NCBI RefSeq assembly: GCF_000956595.1
Contig: NZ_JYOO01000002.1
Location: 212,960 to 276,959 of the forward strand
Reading direction: 5' to 3'
Source of the DNA: Priestia aryabhattai B8W22
GTDB lineage: Bacteria; Bacillota; Bacilli; Bacillales; Bacillaceae_H
DNA length: 64,000 nt
Shown: piece after piece, positions 10,730 through 26,262 of the stretch
How the letters are laid out: each line of letters opens with the position of its first letter
Numbering within the stretch: the stretch's first letter is position 1
Program-made: the position numbers and the translations under genes
The notes under the pieces: generated by a model
Database searches by the model: none
What the model saw: only the letters and a program-made list of their open reading frames with translations
Told to the model about the DNA's origin: nothing

Positions 10730-12442
10730 ATGTCATTTGATGGTATTTTTACATATGGCATTTTACAAGAATTATCTGAGACCTTGGTTTCAGGACGAAT
10801 TTCAAAAATATATCAGCCGTTTCCAAACGAGTTGATTTTACAAGTACGCGCTAAAGGTGAAAACCGCAAACTTTTAATCTCAGCTCACCCTAACTATTCA
10901 CGCGTTCATTTTACAAATGAGCCCTATGAAAATCCATCTGAGCCTCCTATGTTTTGTATGCTTCTTCGCAAACATTTAGAAGGAAGCATTATTGAACAAG
11001 TGTATCAGCTTGGATTAGACCGCATTTTAGTCATTGAAACAAAAGGACGAAATGAAATCGGCGACGTGACGTACAAGCAGCTTATTATTGAAATCATGGG
11101 AAGACATAGTAATGTTGTACTGGTAGATAAAGAAAAACAAACGATTATCGACAGTATTAAGCATGTTCCAATGGCCTTGAACAGGCACCGTACGCTTCTA
11201 CCCGGAGCTCCTTACGTACTGCCTCCTAGCCAAGATAAGCTTCATCCATTTGAAGCCGATGAAGAAACGGTGGTTAAAAAAATCGATTTTAATAGCGGAA
11301 AGTTAGCCAGTCAGCTAGTGCAGACCTTCTCGGGGCTTTCTCCTTTAATTGCAAATGAAGTGGTGTTTCGCTCTGGCTTAGCGAATCGTTCTACCCTTCC
11401 AAAATCATTTGTCGAAACCATGACGCTGATCAAAGAAGGTCAGTTTACACCGACTCTGACAACCGTTAATCAAAAAGACTATTTTTATTTACTGGAATTA
11501 ACGCATTTAGAGGGTACGAAAAAAACGTATGCAACCATCAGCGAGCTTCTTGACCGCTATTACTACGGGAAAGCAGAACGAGATCGTGTAAAGCAGCAAG
11601 CGCATGATTTAGTACAGTTTATTTCCACTGAGAAAAAGAAAAATGAGAAAAAAATAAAGAAACTTGAGCAAACGCTGCAAAATGCAGAAAAAGCATCTGA
11701 TTATCAGCTAGCCGGTGAACTCCTTACGGCAAATTTACACCTTGTCAAAAAAGGAGATGCGAAAGTGAATGTTATTAATTATTATGATGAAAATAGCGGT
11801 ACACTTACGATTTCATTAGATCCGCAAAAATCACCGTCTCAAAATGCTCAAAGCTATTTTACAAAGTATCAAAAAGCGAAAAATTCCGTTTCGATTGTAA
11901 TCGAACAAATTGAAAAAGCAAACGAAGAAGTACAGTATTTTGAATCGCTTATTCAGCAAATGGATACCGCTTCTCACAAAGACATTGCAGAGATTCGCGA
12001 AGAGCTTGTGGAAGAAGGATATTTGCGCAACCGTCAGCAAAAACAAGCAAAAAAACAAAAGAACACAACTCCTTCACTTGAACAATATGTTTCAAGCGAC
12101 GGCACGACGATTTTAGTTGGAAAAAACAATAAGCAAAATGAGTATTTAACAAATCGCCTTGCTGCTCGTGATGACGTTTGGTTTCATACGAAAGATATAC
12201 CGGGTTCTCACGTTGTTATTCGCAGCCAAGAGCCTTCAGAAGAAACAATTTTAGAAGCGGCTCACCTTGCTGCTTACTTTAGTAAAGCCAAGAATTCAAG
12301 TTCGGTACCAGTGGACTATACAAAAATTCGCCACGTAAAAAAACCAAGCGGTGCTAAACCTGGTTTTGTGACGTACGATAATCAGCAAACGGTGTACGTA
12401 ACGCCTAGCGAAGAACTTGTACTGAAGCTGCGTCAGTCATAA
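10730..12442 (+). CDS. rqcH: Ribosome quality control protein RqcH (NFACT family)
   Basis: RqcH binds stalled 50S subunits and recruits tRNA(Ala) to add C-terminal alanine tails that target broken proteins for degradation. Domains in order are an N-terminal NFACT-N domain, a coiled coil (about 290-420) and an NFACT-R/DUF814 domain with [19 protein letters not shown] near residue 490. Asp97-Arg98, the pair needed for tailing in B. subtilis RqcH, is present (QLGLDRIL). I start at ATG 10730 with ribosome site AAGGATGTGA, not the GTG 9 bases earlier; this gives 570 aa. It is one of the few plus-strand genes and is flanked by its own promoter and terminator. Confidence 0.95.
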   Translation: MSFDGIFTYGILQELSETLVSGRISKIYQPFPNELILQVRAKGENRKLLISAHPNYSRVHFTNEPYENPSEPPMFCMLLRKHLEGSIIEQVYQLGLDRILVIETKGRNEIGDVTYKQLIIEIMGRHSNVVLVDKEKQTIIDSIKHVPMALNRHRTLLPGAPYVLPPSQDKLHPFEADEETVVKKIDFNSGKLASQLVQTFSGLSPLIANEVVFRSGLANRSTLPKSFVETMTLIKEGQFTPTLTTVNQKDYFYLLELTHLEGTKKTYATISELLDRYYYGKAERDRVKQQAHDLVQFISTEKKKNEKKIKKLEQTLQNAEKASDYQLAGELLTANLHLVKKGDAKVNVINYYDENSGTLTISLDPQKSPSQNAQSYFTKYQKAKNSVSIVIEQIEKANEEVQYFESLIQQMDTASHKDIAEIREELVEEGYLRNRQQKQAKKQKNTTPSLEQYVSSDGTTILVGKNNKQNEYLTNRLAARDDVWFHTKDIPGSHVVIRSQEPSEETILEAAHLAAYFSKAKNSSSVPVDYTKIRHVKKPSGAKPGFVTYDNQQTVYVTPSEELVLKLRQS

Positions 12443-12443
12443 T

Positions 12444-12486
12444 AAAAACCCCCTTTCTATATAAAATATAGAAAGGGGTTTTTTTT
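12444..12486. terminator. Bidirectional terminator between rqcH and pyrE
   Basis: A strong hairpin with arms AACCCCCTTTCTATA / TATAGAAAGGGGTT, with A residues before and eight T residues after. It serves convergent rqcH (plus) and the pyr operon end (minus). Confidence 0.9.
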
Positions 12487-12489
12487 AGT

Positions 12490-13124
12490 TTAATTCATCC
12501 ATGAAGGATCTGAAGGATTTTCACGCCATTTAAATAGCTTTTCCATCGCTGCTTCTTCAATGTATCCCGCTTCGTTTGCCGCCTCTACTAGCGTAGAGTA
12601 GTCTGTTAAAGAATAAACTTGAAGTTCTTTTTCTTTAAACAGCTGACGAGCTTTTTCCAGCTCATATGTAAAGATAGAAACAACTCCCAGTACTTCACAA
12701 CCCTGCGCTTTTAATGCGTCGACTGCGGTAAACACACTTCCGCCAGTTGAAATCAAATCTTCAATCACAACTACTTTTTGACCTTTTGTTACTTTTCCTT
12801 CAATTTGGTTTCCTTGACCATGTTCTTTTGCTTTGCTTCGCACATAGCACATTGGAAGCTCTAGCGCTTCACTTACCCATGCTGCATGAGGAATGCCAGC
12901 TGTAGCTGTACCAGCAATCACTTCTGCATTGGCAAAATACGTTTTAATTAAATGCTGCAGACCTTTTGCAATTTCTTTTCGCACTTTTGGGTAGCTAAGC
13001 GTTAGACGGTTGTCACAATAAATAGGCGACTTAATTCCAGAGGCCCACGTAAACGGATCGTTCGGTTGAAGGCTGACTGCCTCAATATCAATTAATTGTT
13101 TTGCAATTTCTTTTCGTAGTTTTG

Positions 13125-13128
<4 letters not shown>
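12490..13128 (-). CDS. pyrE: Orotate phosphoribosyltransferase
   Basis: Joins orotate to PRPP to make orotidine monophosphate, the fifth step of UMP synthesis. The PRPP-binding motif [13 protein letters not shown] is near residues 118-130, and KSPIYCDNR binds orotate. I start at ATG 13128 (212 aa), which overlaps the pyrF stop by four bases (ATGA). An in-frame upstream start at 13152 would extend it into pyrF with residues not seen in the family. It is the last gene of the pyr operon, as in B. subtilis. Confidence 0.97.
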
Positions 13129-15526
<2,398 letters not shown>

Positions 15527-15530
<4 letters not shown>

Positions 15531-18500
15531 ACGGTTGTCACCTCTTTGGTTGGACGAACTTTTTTCATTGGCGTTGTATGGAAGCTGATCGTTTCAAGCA
15601 CTCGTAAAATTGCTTCTGCTGTATCAAGTGATGTTAAGCAAGGTACGCCATTTTCAACTGCTTCACGGCGAATTTTAAATCCGTCACGCGCAGGCTGTTT
15701 TCCTTTTGTTAGCGTGTTGATGACCAGCTGCGCTTCACCTTTTCGTATCACATCTAAAAGATTGTGATCTTCATGATGAATTTTATTTACTATTTTTACG
15801 CGAATGTCTTCTTTTGTAAACGTTGAAGCTGTTCCTTCCGTTGCAATCACTTGGTAGCCAATATTAGCAAAGCGCTTTGCTAACGCTGTTGCCTCTTCTT
15901 TATCTTTATCCGCTACTGTCATAAGTACTGAACCGTACGGCTTAATGGACATACCTGACGCAATTAGTCCTTTATATAATGCTTTTTCGTACGTTGAATC
16001 TTGCCCCATTACTTCTCCAGTAGATTTCATTTCAGGTCCAAGCGTAATATCTACGCGGCGCAGCTTTGCAAATGAGAAGACCGGCACTTTTACGTAGACG
16101 CCTTCTTCTTCAGGGTGCATGCCTGATTCATAGCCAAGATCTTTTAAACTTGTTCCTAAAATGACTTTTGTTGCCACATTCGCCATCGGAATACGCGTGA
16201 TTTTACTTAAGAACGGCACCGTACGGCTTGAACGAGGATTTACTTCAAGAACAAACACTTCTCCTTTTGATAAGACGAACTGAATGTTAAGCAGTCCAAT
16301 AATGTTTAAGCCTTTTGCAATTCGTGTTGTGTAATCAATGATTGTATCTTTTACGTCCTGTGACAGAGTTTGCGGTGGATATACAGCGATGGAGTCGCCT
16401 GAGTGGACACCCGCGCGCTCTACATGCTCCATGATCCCTGGAATAACCACTGTTTCACCGTCTGAAATGGCATCGACTTCAATTTCTTTTCCCGTTAAGT
16501 AGCGGTCGATTAATACAGGATGATCAGCGTGTACTTTCACCGCGTGTTTCATATAATGAAGCAGCTCTTCTTCTTTATACACAATTTCCATCGCGCGTCC
16601 GCCCAGTACGTACGAAGGACGTACAAGCACCGGATAACCAATTTCTTTTGCGACAACCACTGCTTCTTCAACTGAAGTAACCGTCTTTCCAAGCGGCTGA
16701 GGTACTTCTAAACGCGCTAGCGTCGCTTCGAATTTTTTACGGTCTTCCGCTGCATCTAAGCTTTCAAGCGACGTACCTAAGATCTTGACCCCTCTTGCTT
16801 CTAGCTCATCCGCTAAGTTGATTGCTGTTTGACCACCGAACTGTACAACTACACCTTCTGGTTTTTCTAAATCGATGATATGCATCACATCTTCAATCGT
16901 CAGCGGCTCGAAGTATAATTTATCTGAAATACTGAAGTCAGTTGATACTGTTTCTGGATTGTTATTGACAATAATCGCTTCGTATCCAGCTTCTTTAATC
17001 GCCCACACCGAGTGAACCGTTGCATAGTCAAACTCAATTCCTTGCCCGATGCGGATCGGACCTGATCCTAACACTACAACGCTTTTACGATCTGTAACAA
17101 TCGATTCATTTTCATCTTCAAATGTACCGTAGAAATATGGTGTTGTAGATTCAAATTCTGCTGCACATGTATCTACCGTTTTGTATACTGGCATCACGCC
17201 ATTTTGTTTGCGGAAGTCATATACTTCACGCTCTGTTTGTTTCCATAGCTTAGCAATCGTGCAGTCTGCAAATCCCATTTCTTTTGCTTCCTGTAAAACT
17301 TCTACGTTATGAATCTCTTCTTTTAACACATTTTCAAAAGCAATCACTTTTTCAAGTTTTACGAGGAAGAAAAGATCGATTTTGCTCCACTCGTGAATTT
17401 GCTGAATTGTTACGCCGCGGCGAATGGCTTCTGCGATGTAGAATAATCGCTCATCGCCAGCCTTGCGAATACGTTTTTCAATAATGGCATCATCAAATTC
17501 ATGCGCATCTTTCAGCTCTAAGTGATGAACGTTTGACTCAAGTGAGCGTACGGCTTTTAAAATTGACTCTTCGAACGTGCGGCCAATTGCCATTACTTCC
17601 CCTGTTGCCTTCATCTGTGTACCTAGTTTACGGTTAGCTGATTCAAATTTATCAAACGGCCAGCGTGGAATTTTAGATACGATGTAATCTAGTGCCGGTT
17701 CGAAACATGCGTATGTCTTCCCAGTTACCGGGTTCATCATTTCATCTAATGTTAAGCCTACCGCAATTTTTGCTGCTAATTTTGCAATTGGATACCCTGT
17801 TGCTTTTGATGCTAAAGCCGATGAGCGGCTTACACGAGGGTTTACTTCAATTACGTAATACTGGAAGCTTTCTGGATCTAGTGCTAGCTGAACGTTACAT
17901 CCGCCTTCGATTTTAAGCGCTCGGATAATTGTTAGTGACGCATTTCTAAGCAGCTGATACTCACGGTCGCTTAGCGTTTGGCTTGGTGCTACAACAATTG
18001 AATCTCCCGTATGAATACCGACCGGGTCAAAGTTTTCCATATTACATACTACGATCGCATTATCGTTTGCATCGCGCATTACTTCATATTCAATTTCTTT
18101 AAAGCCTGCAATGCTTTTCTCAAGTAAGCACTGTGTTACAGGACTGTGTTTTAATCCACTTGTTACAATTTCAATCAGCTCTTGCTCGTTGTCACAAATT
18201 CCGCCTCCCGTACCGCCAAGCGTATAAGCAGGACGCACAATTACCGGATAGTTTACTTGTTCAACAAACGCATATGCTTCGTCTAGCGAATGAATGATTT
18301 CACTTGCTGGGACAGGCTGATTTAGTTCATTCATTAATGAACGGAACTGCTCACGGTCTTCAGCTTGTTCAATCGCCGATAATTTTGTCCCGAGAATTTC
18401 TACATTAAATTCTTCTAAAATGCCTGTTTCATGTAATTCTACCGCTAAGTTCAGCCCCGTTTGACCGCCAAGCGTTGGAAGCAGTGCATCCGGGCGTTCT

Positions 18501-18739
18501 TTACGAATAATTGAGCTTACAAATTCAACCGTTAGAGGTTCAATATATACTTTGTCTGCCATTTCTGAATCTGTCATGATTGTTGCAGGATTGGAGTTTA
18601 CAAGAATAACTTTGTATCCTTCTTCTTTTAACGCAATACATGCTTGCGCTCCTGCATAGTCAAACTCTGCCGCCTGTCCGATGACGATTGGTCCTGATCC
18701 GATTACGAGAATTGTGTTAATATCTTGACGTTTTGGCAT
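15527..18739 (-). CDS. pyrAB: Carbamoyl phosphate synthase, pyrimidine-specific large subunit
   Basis: Makes carbamoyl phosphate from ammonia, bicarbonate and two ATP. It shows the two homologous halves (each with SGPI.IGQ...EFDYA and an ATP-grasp fold, repeating near residues 12 and 557) and a C-terminal allosteric domain. I start at ATG 18739 (1070 aa); the pyrAA stop and this ATG overlap as TAATG. An in-frame TTG two codons earlier is less likely because family members start MPKR. The small subunit is encoded directly upstream. Confidence 0.98.
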
Positions 18740-19808
18740 TAGCAATTACCTACTTTCTGATTGTTTTTCATAAGATCCATAAATTCGTTGAACAATCCGT
18801 TTGCATCTTCAGGTCCCGGTGATGCTTCAGGGTGATATTGAACCGTAAATGCCGGATATTCTTTGTGCTTTACTCCTTCAACTGTTCCATCGTTAAGCGC
18901 AACGTGTGTCACTTCTAATGGCGTGTTGACAAGAGATGGCTCACACACTGTATAGCCGTGGTTTTGAGATGTAAGAGCTACTTTATTAGTTTTTAGATCC
19001 TTTACAGGATGGTTGGATCCACGATGACCAAATTTCATTTTTTCTGTATCTGCTCCGCATGCTAGGGCAAACAGCTGATGTCCTAAACAAATTCCAAAAA
19101 GCGGAACCTTCCCTAAAACCCCTTGAATCATCTCGATTGCTTCAGGTACATCTTTTGGGTCTCCAGGTCCGTTGCTTAACATGATGCCATCTGGATTTAA
19201 TTGAAGAATTTCTTGCGCAGTTACGTTATAAGGAACCACAATCACGTCGCATTGACGAGCTGTTAATTCACGTAAAATTCCGTGTTTCATTCCAAAGTCA
19301 ACGAGTACCACTTTTTTACCTCTGCCTGGGCTTGGGTACGGCTTCACCGTTGATACTTTTTTAACTGAATCCGTCGGAAGTTCATGATTTTGAAGCTGTG
19401 CTACCACTTCTTCTACATTGACTTCCATGCTGCACACGCGTCCGCGAAGCGCACCGTGCTGACGAATTTTTCGCGTTAATTTTCGCGTGTCGATTCCAGC
19501 TAATCCTGGAATATCTTTTTGTTTTAAAAATTCATCTACTGATAGTTCACTTCTGAAGTTTGAAGGAGCATCACAAATTTCTTTTACAATCAAACCGTGT
19601 ACAGCTGGTTCAATCGACTCAAAGTCATCGCGGTTAATACCGTAGTTTCCGATTAAAGGATATGTTAATGTCACAATTTGTGCACAGTATGATGGATCAG
19701 ATAGAATTTCTTGATATCCTGTCATTCCCGTGTTGAAAACAACTTCTCCTGTCATTTCTTTGTCGCTGCCGAATCCTTTTCCGATAAATACTGTTCCATC
19801 TTCTAAAA

Positions 19809-19824
<16 letters not shown>
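18739..19824 (-). CDS. pyrAA: Carbamoyl phosphate synthase, pyrimidine-specific small (glutaminase) subunit
   Basis: Hydrolyses glutamine and feeds ammonia to PyrAB. The N-terminal CPSase small domain starts [19 protein letters not shown]. The C-terminal class I amidotransferase domain has the nucleophile motif [10 protein letters not shown] and the catalytic His-Glu in [13 protein letters not shown]. The 361 residues match the family. It overlaps pyrC by 16 bases, consistent with coupled translation in the pyr operon. Confidence 0.98.
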
Positions 19825-22035
<2,211 letters not shown>

Positions 22036-22040
22036 TTATA

Positions 22041-22140
22041 AAAAACACCCTTTCTAACTTAGAAAGGGTGTAAGAAAACAAGCTTCGTCTATAACGCGCT
22101 TTTTACACACCCTTAGAAACCTCTCTGGACTTCAATTAAA
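22041..22140 (-). promoter_or_regulatory. PyrR attenuator between pyrP and pyrB
   Basis: Read on the minus strand, a PyrR-binding loop with core AGTCCAGAGAGGTT (22140 to about 22115) is followed by a terminator hairpin ACACCCTTTCTAA / TTAGAAAGGGTGT plus a T run (22073-22041). The bases next to the binding loop (CTAAGGGTGT) can pair with the terminator arm, as in an antiterminator. In B. subtilis UMP-bound PyrR stabilises the binding loop and lets the terminator form. Confidence 0.9.
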
Positions 22141-22147
22141 AGGCGTT

Positions 22148-23455
22148 CTATGAAATTTTTCGTGCTGACGTTTGTTGAACGTTTTCTGCTTCTTTTATCT
22201 TCTCTTTCGGCAGAACTAGATTCAGCAGAACTCCCATGATAGCAGACAGGGCCATGCTATCAATCTTTACATGTTCCGAGATATCTAAGTGTGCTCCTCC
22301 GATTCCTAACACTAAGATAATCGAAGCAATCATTAAGTTTCGTTTTGATCCAAGGTCTACCTTTGCATCCACCATCATACGCAAGCCTGATGAAGCAATG
22401 ATTCCGAATAAGAGAATTGAAATCCCGCCCATGACCGGCGTTGGTATACTTGAAATAAGAGCGTTAATTTTGCCGACAAACCCGAACAAAATCGCGAAGA
22501 CTGCTGCTCCTGCTATTACAAATACGCTAAGCACCTTTGTGATGGCTAACACTCCGATGTTCTCACCGTATGTTGTATTTGGAGGTCCGCCGATCAGCGC
22601 AGCAAGCATAGTGGCTACTCCGTCTCCTAAAATCGATCTGTGCAGCCCTGGCTTTTCAATATAGTTTCGATCCACAATCTTATTTAAGACAAGAATGTGT
22701 CCGATATGTTCTGAGAGTGTTACGACTGCTACAGGTACCATGATAAGCACAATCCCTAATGAAATGGAGGGCGTGTATGTGACGAACGGCACGTAGAAGT
22801 GAGGTATTTCAATCCACTCTGCTTTCACTACCTTTGAAAAGTCTACCAATCCTTGTGTATAAGCGAAGATGTATCCGCCGATAATTCCCATCAGTACCGG
22901 AATCAGACTGATAATGTTTTTAAAGAAGATTGAGCAAGCCACTGTTATCGCTAGTGTCACAAGCGCAACCATCAGGTAAGTTAAGCTGTAATTTCCTTTT
23001 GCATCGTTCATAGCCATGCCTACTGCTGTATTAGCTAATCCTAAGCCTATAACCATAATAACTGGTCCTACTACAACCGGAGGAAGCAGCTTCATAATCC
23101 AATTAATTCCTGTTCCTTTTATAATCAAAGCAACGATTCCATACACAAGTCCGGCTAAGAAACAGCCAACCATCGTTTCTTCAGGTCCAAACGAAGCTTT
23201 TGCGAAAATGATTGGCGTGATGAACGCGAACGATGAACCAAGGTAAGAAGGAATTTGACCTCTTGTAATGAGCAGGAAAGCAAGCGTTCCTACCCCGCTT
23301 GAAATCAAAGCAATTGCCGGGCTGAATCCCACTAGGAACGGCACTAGCACCGTCGACCCAAACATTGCAAACAAATGCTGCAGACTCAATGTTAACCAAT
23401 TTACTGCTTTTGGTTTATCATGTATATCAAGTACAAAATCTCGTTGTTGACTCAT
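22148..23455 (-). CDS. pyrP: Uracil permease
   Basis: Nucleobase transporter of the NCS2/UraA family, 435 aa with about 14 predicted membrane segments. It starts MSQQRDFVLDIHDKPKAVNWLTLSLQHLFAMFGSTVLVPF, the PyrP N-terminus, and has GGPPNTTYGENIGVLAITK, the substrate-site loop of uracil permeases. A GGAGGAAAAACAT ribosome site precedes the ATG. It lies between two PyrR attenuators, so uptake is tuned with synthesis. Confidence 0.96.
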   Translation of the reverse strand: MSQQRDFVLDIHDKPKAVNWLTLSLQHLFAMFGSTVLVPFLVGFSPAIALISSGVGTLAFLLITRGQIPSYLGSSFAFITPIIFAKASFGPEETMVGCFLAGLVYGIVALIIKGTGINWIMKLLPPVVVGPVIMVIGLGLANTAVGMAMNDAKGNYSLTYLMVALVTLAITVACSIFFKNIISLIPVLMGIIGGYIFAYTQGLVDFSKVVKAEWIEIPHFYVPFVTYTPSISLGIVLIMVPVAVVTLSEHIGHILVLNKIVDRNYIEKPGLHRSILGDGVATMLAALIGGPPNTTYGENIGVLAITKVLSVFVIAGAAVFAILFGFVGKINALISSIPTPVMGGISILLFGIIASSGLRMMVDAKVDLGSKRNLMIASIILVLGIGGAHLDISEHVKIDSMALSAIMGVLLNLVLPKEKIKEAENVQQTSARKIS

Positions 23456-23478
23456 ATGTTTTTCCTCCTATCACTATT

Positions 23479-23600
23479 AAAAAACCTCTTTACGCAGAGG
23501 CAAAGAGGTTTTCAGCATACAAGGAAGACGCTATACCGCAGTATAGTTTTCCTTGTATAGTGACCCCCCTTTTGCAGCCTCACGGGACTACTATTTAAAA
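23479..23600 (-). promoter_or_regulatory. PyrR attenuator between pyrR and pyrP
   Basis: Minus-strand PyrR-binding loop TTTAAATAGTAGTCCCGTG-AGGCT (about 23600-23573), then an antiterminator-forming segment with the inverted repeat CTATACTGCGGTATAG, then the terminator AACCTCTTTGCCTCTG / AAAGAGGTTTTTT (23512-23479). It matches the three-part PyrR leader architecture. Confidence 0.9.
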
Positions 23601-23611
23601 GGGTATATAAT

Positions 23612-24160
<549 letters not shown>

Positions 24161-24180
24161 TCACCTCAAGTTGTTGACAT

Positions 24181-24300
24181 AAAAAAATCCTCTTGCCTTG
24201 AGGCAAGAGGATTTGGTTTTAGACATATTTCTTCAAAAAGGCTATAAACATGCCTTTTCTGCACCGTTTCCTTCTCAGCCTCTCTGGACTGTTCTTAAAG
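24181..24300 (-). promoter_or_regulatory. PyrR attenuator in the pyrR leader
   Basis: Minus-strand PyrR-binding loop TTTAAGAACAGTCCAGAG-AGGCTG (24300-24275) is followed by a near-perfect terminator hairpin AATCCTCTTGCCT / AGGCAAGAGGATT with seven T residues (24214-24181), directly before the pyrR ribosome site. It is the first of three attenuators in this operon. Confidence 0.92.
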
Positions 24301-24320
24301 GTTCTTATTAAGTTAATACA

Positions 24321-24349
24321 AGTATGCCATCACTTATGGCAGTTGTCAA
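24321..24349 (-). promoter_or_regulatory. SigA promoter of the pyr operon
   Basis: Perfect -35 TTGACA (24349-24344) and -10 CATACT (24326-24321) with a 17-base spacer. The -35 overlaps the rluD stop codon. The transcript would start about 20 bases before the first PyrR-binding loop. Confidence 0.85.
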
Positions 24350-25260
24350 CTTCTTTTTTCAATAAGCTCTAGCATCTCATTAAACTCTTTTGGAGCCGGT
24401 GCTTCAAATTCCATATATTCATTTGTACGAGGGTGAATAAAGCCTAATACACCTGCATGAAGCGCTTGTCCGTCAATCGGAAGCGTTTTTTTCGGTCCGT
24501 ACTTCGGATCTCCAGCAAGCGGAAAGCCAATATACTTCATATGAACGCGAATTTGGTGTGTTCGCCCCGTTTCTAGCTTACATTCGACTAGTGAAAAATC
24601 TTTAAAACGCTGCAATACAGTAAAGTGCGTCACTGCATCACGGCTGTTTTCATCAGTCACCGTCATGCTTTGACGATCTTGCTTATCTCGGCCGATTGGC
24701 GCATCAATTGTACCGTGATCGTGCGCAATTACTCCGTGAACGATAGCTTTATAACGACGCGTCACTGTTTTAGCTACAAGCTGACTAACTAGTGATTCAT
24801 GAGCTAAATCATTTTTTGCAATCATAAGTAAACCTGACGTATCTTTATCAATTCGATGAACGATACCCGGGCGCATAACGCCGTTAATGCCGGACAAATC
24901 TTTACAGTGAGCCATTAGGCCGTTTACAAGCGTGCCGCTATGATGACCTGGAGCTGGATGTACAACCATGCCGCGAGGTTTATTTACAACAAGCACATCT
25001 TGATCTTCATAATAAATATCTAAGTCCATTTCTTCCGCTACCACATCAAGCTCTTCTAGTTCAGGCACTTCAATAATAATAGCGTCTCCTGTTTTACATT
25101 TATAGTTTCCTTTAACGGTTTTATCGTTCACTTTTGCATGACCTTCTTTGATCCACTGCTGCACTTGTGAACGTGACCATTCTGCATTTACAGTCGAAAG
25201 TACTTTATCAATACGTTCTCCCGCTTGTTCTTCATTTATAACTGTTTCAATTACATTCAT
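24346..25260 (-). CDS. rluD: 23S rRNA pseudouridine synthase, RluD type (YlyB)
   Basis: Isomerises uridines in 23S rRNA. The 304-residue protein has an N-terminal S4 RNA-binding domain (about 12-75) and the RluA-type catalytic motif [14 protein letters not shown] with catalytic Asp138. Its ATG overlaps the lspA stop by 4 bases. Which uridines it modifies cannot be told from sequence; B. subtilis YlyB occupies the same lspA-pyrR position. Confidence 0.93.
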   Translation of the reverse strand: MNVIETVINEEQAGERIDKVLSTVNAEWSRSQVQQWIKEGHAKVNDKTVKGNYKCKTGDAIIIEVPELEELDVVAEEMDLDIYYEDQDVLVVNKPRGMVVHPAPGHHSGTLVNGLMAHCKDLSGINGVMRPGIVHRIDKDTSGLLMIAKNDLAHESLVSQLVAKTVTRRYKAIVHGVIAHDHGTIDAPIGRDKQDRQSMTVTDENSRDAVTHFTVLQRFKDFSLVECKLETGRTHQIRVHMKYIGFPLAGDPKYGPKKTLPIDGQALHAGVLGFIHPRTNEYMEFEAPAPKEFNEMLELIEKRS

Positions 25261-25724
25261 TCTTTGTACTCCTTCTTCATTTTCCCTTCAAACAGCGTCA
25301 TAATAAACATGATTATTACTCCGACGACAAGTGCCGAATCAGCTACGTTAAAAATCGGAAAATCATACGTAAAGATGTATGTGTTTACGAAATCAACTAC
25401 TTCTTTACGGACCACTCGATCAATAAAGTTTCCAATGGCGCCACCTAACATTAATGCTAGCGCAATACCGAACCATTTATCTTGTTTTTTGAGCTTTTGA
25501 ATATAAATTATTAAACCGACTACCACAACCACCGTAATAAGATAAAAGAACCACATCTGTCCTTGTAAGATCCCCCACGCGGCTCCTCTGTTACGATGAG
25601 AGGTAATGTAAAGAAAGTTTTCAATTACGGTGATGCTTTGTCCATAATACATTTCTTTTACAATCATCCATTTTGTTACCTGATCAATAAGTATAACAGC
25701 TAAAGCGATAAGATAATAAAACAC
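25257..25724 (-). CDS. lspA: Lipoprotein signal peptidase (signal peptidase II)
   Basis: Membrane aspartyl protease that cleaves prolipoprotein signal peptides. The 155 residues hold four membrane segments and the conserved blocks NRGAAWG, NFIDRV (first catalytic Asp) and FNVADSALV (second catalytic Asp). It is coupled to rluD by a 4-base overlap. The region upstream shows no gene until the ylyA-like gene ends about 80 bases away. Confidence 0.97.
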   Translation of the reverse strand: MFYYLIALAVILIDQVTKWMIVKEMYYGQSITVIENFLYITSHRNRGAAWGILQGQMWFFYLITVVVVVGLIIYIQKLKKQDKWFGIALALMLGGAIGNFIDRVVRKEVVDFVNTYIFTYDFPIFNVADSALVVGVIIMFIMTLFEGKMKKEYKE

Positions 25725-25804
25725 AAACGTTTTCCTCCCGCAATAAAATCAAACGAATCCATACTAAAGCATTTTAGCACATAATTCATTTTTTTTCTCG
25801 CTTC

Positions 25805-26092
25805 TCACCATAAAACAAATAAATCTTCATTTGTGCGGGCTGTAGGCATTACTTTTAATTTATGAATAGACATCACTTCGCCAGTTAGTTCATCAATTCC
25901 AAACGCACCAACGTCAAGCTTTGCTAACGCGTGTTCTACATCTTTTAAATCCGCTTTAATCATTTCTATTACGTAACGTTCCTTTTCATCTATATAACCA
26001 GATTGTTCTGTAGCATATCTCACTAGGCGATCTTGTAATTCTTCTTTGATAAGAGCTAATTCCTGTCCAATGGAAAGATAATTTTCATACAT
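25805..26092 (-). CDS. ylyA: Short DksA/TraR-like protein (YlyA position), zinc finger lost
   Basis: In B. subtilis the gene between ileS and lspA is ylyA, a DksA/TraR-type protein. I start this one at ATG 26092 (95 aa, MYENYLSIGQEL) because AGGAGGCG sits upstream; the longer reading frame back to 26311 crosses the ileS terminator. The N-terminal two thirds is helical (QELALIKEEL to VEHALAKLDVG). Its end, FGIDELTGEVMSIHKLKVMPTART, aligns with the DksA zinc-finger tail (YGICEETGEPI..RLEA.PTAR), but no cysteine remains. Function is unknown; regulation of RNA polymerase or a general stress role is only by analogy. Confidence 0.75.
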   Translation of the reverse strand: MYENYLSIGQELALIKEELQDRLVRYATEQSGYIDEKERYVIEMIKADLKDVEHALAKLDVGAFGIDELTGEVMSIHKLKVMPTARTNEDLFVLW

Positions 26093-26227
26093 GCAAACGC
26101 CTCCTGTGCTGATAAGATGAAGTATTAATGATGTTAGGTTTACCGAGTTTTCCATCGAATCTACAACACAAGTTTTTCCTAAGGCTTTAAATGCTTTATA
26201 CCATTGTATTTGGGAATTTCGTACAGC

Positions 26228-26258
26228 AAAAAACACGCCCAAAAAGGACGTGCTTTTG
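26228..26258 (-). terminator. Terminator after ileS
   Basis: Hairpin AGCACGTCC / GGGCGTGTT with a TTTTT loop, then a T run on the minus strand, starting 5 bases past the ileS stop. Confidence 0.8.
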
Positions 26259-26262
26259 TTAC

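Noticed and set aside
22236..22664. 142-codon plus-strand frame inside pyrP
   Set aside because: Antisense shadow of a membrane protein gene; pyrP itself is fully supported.
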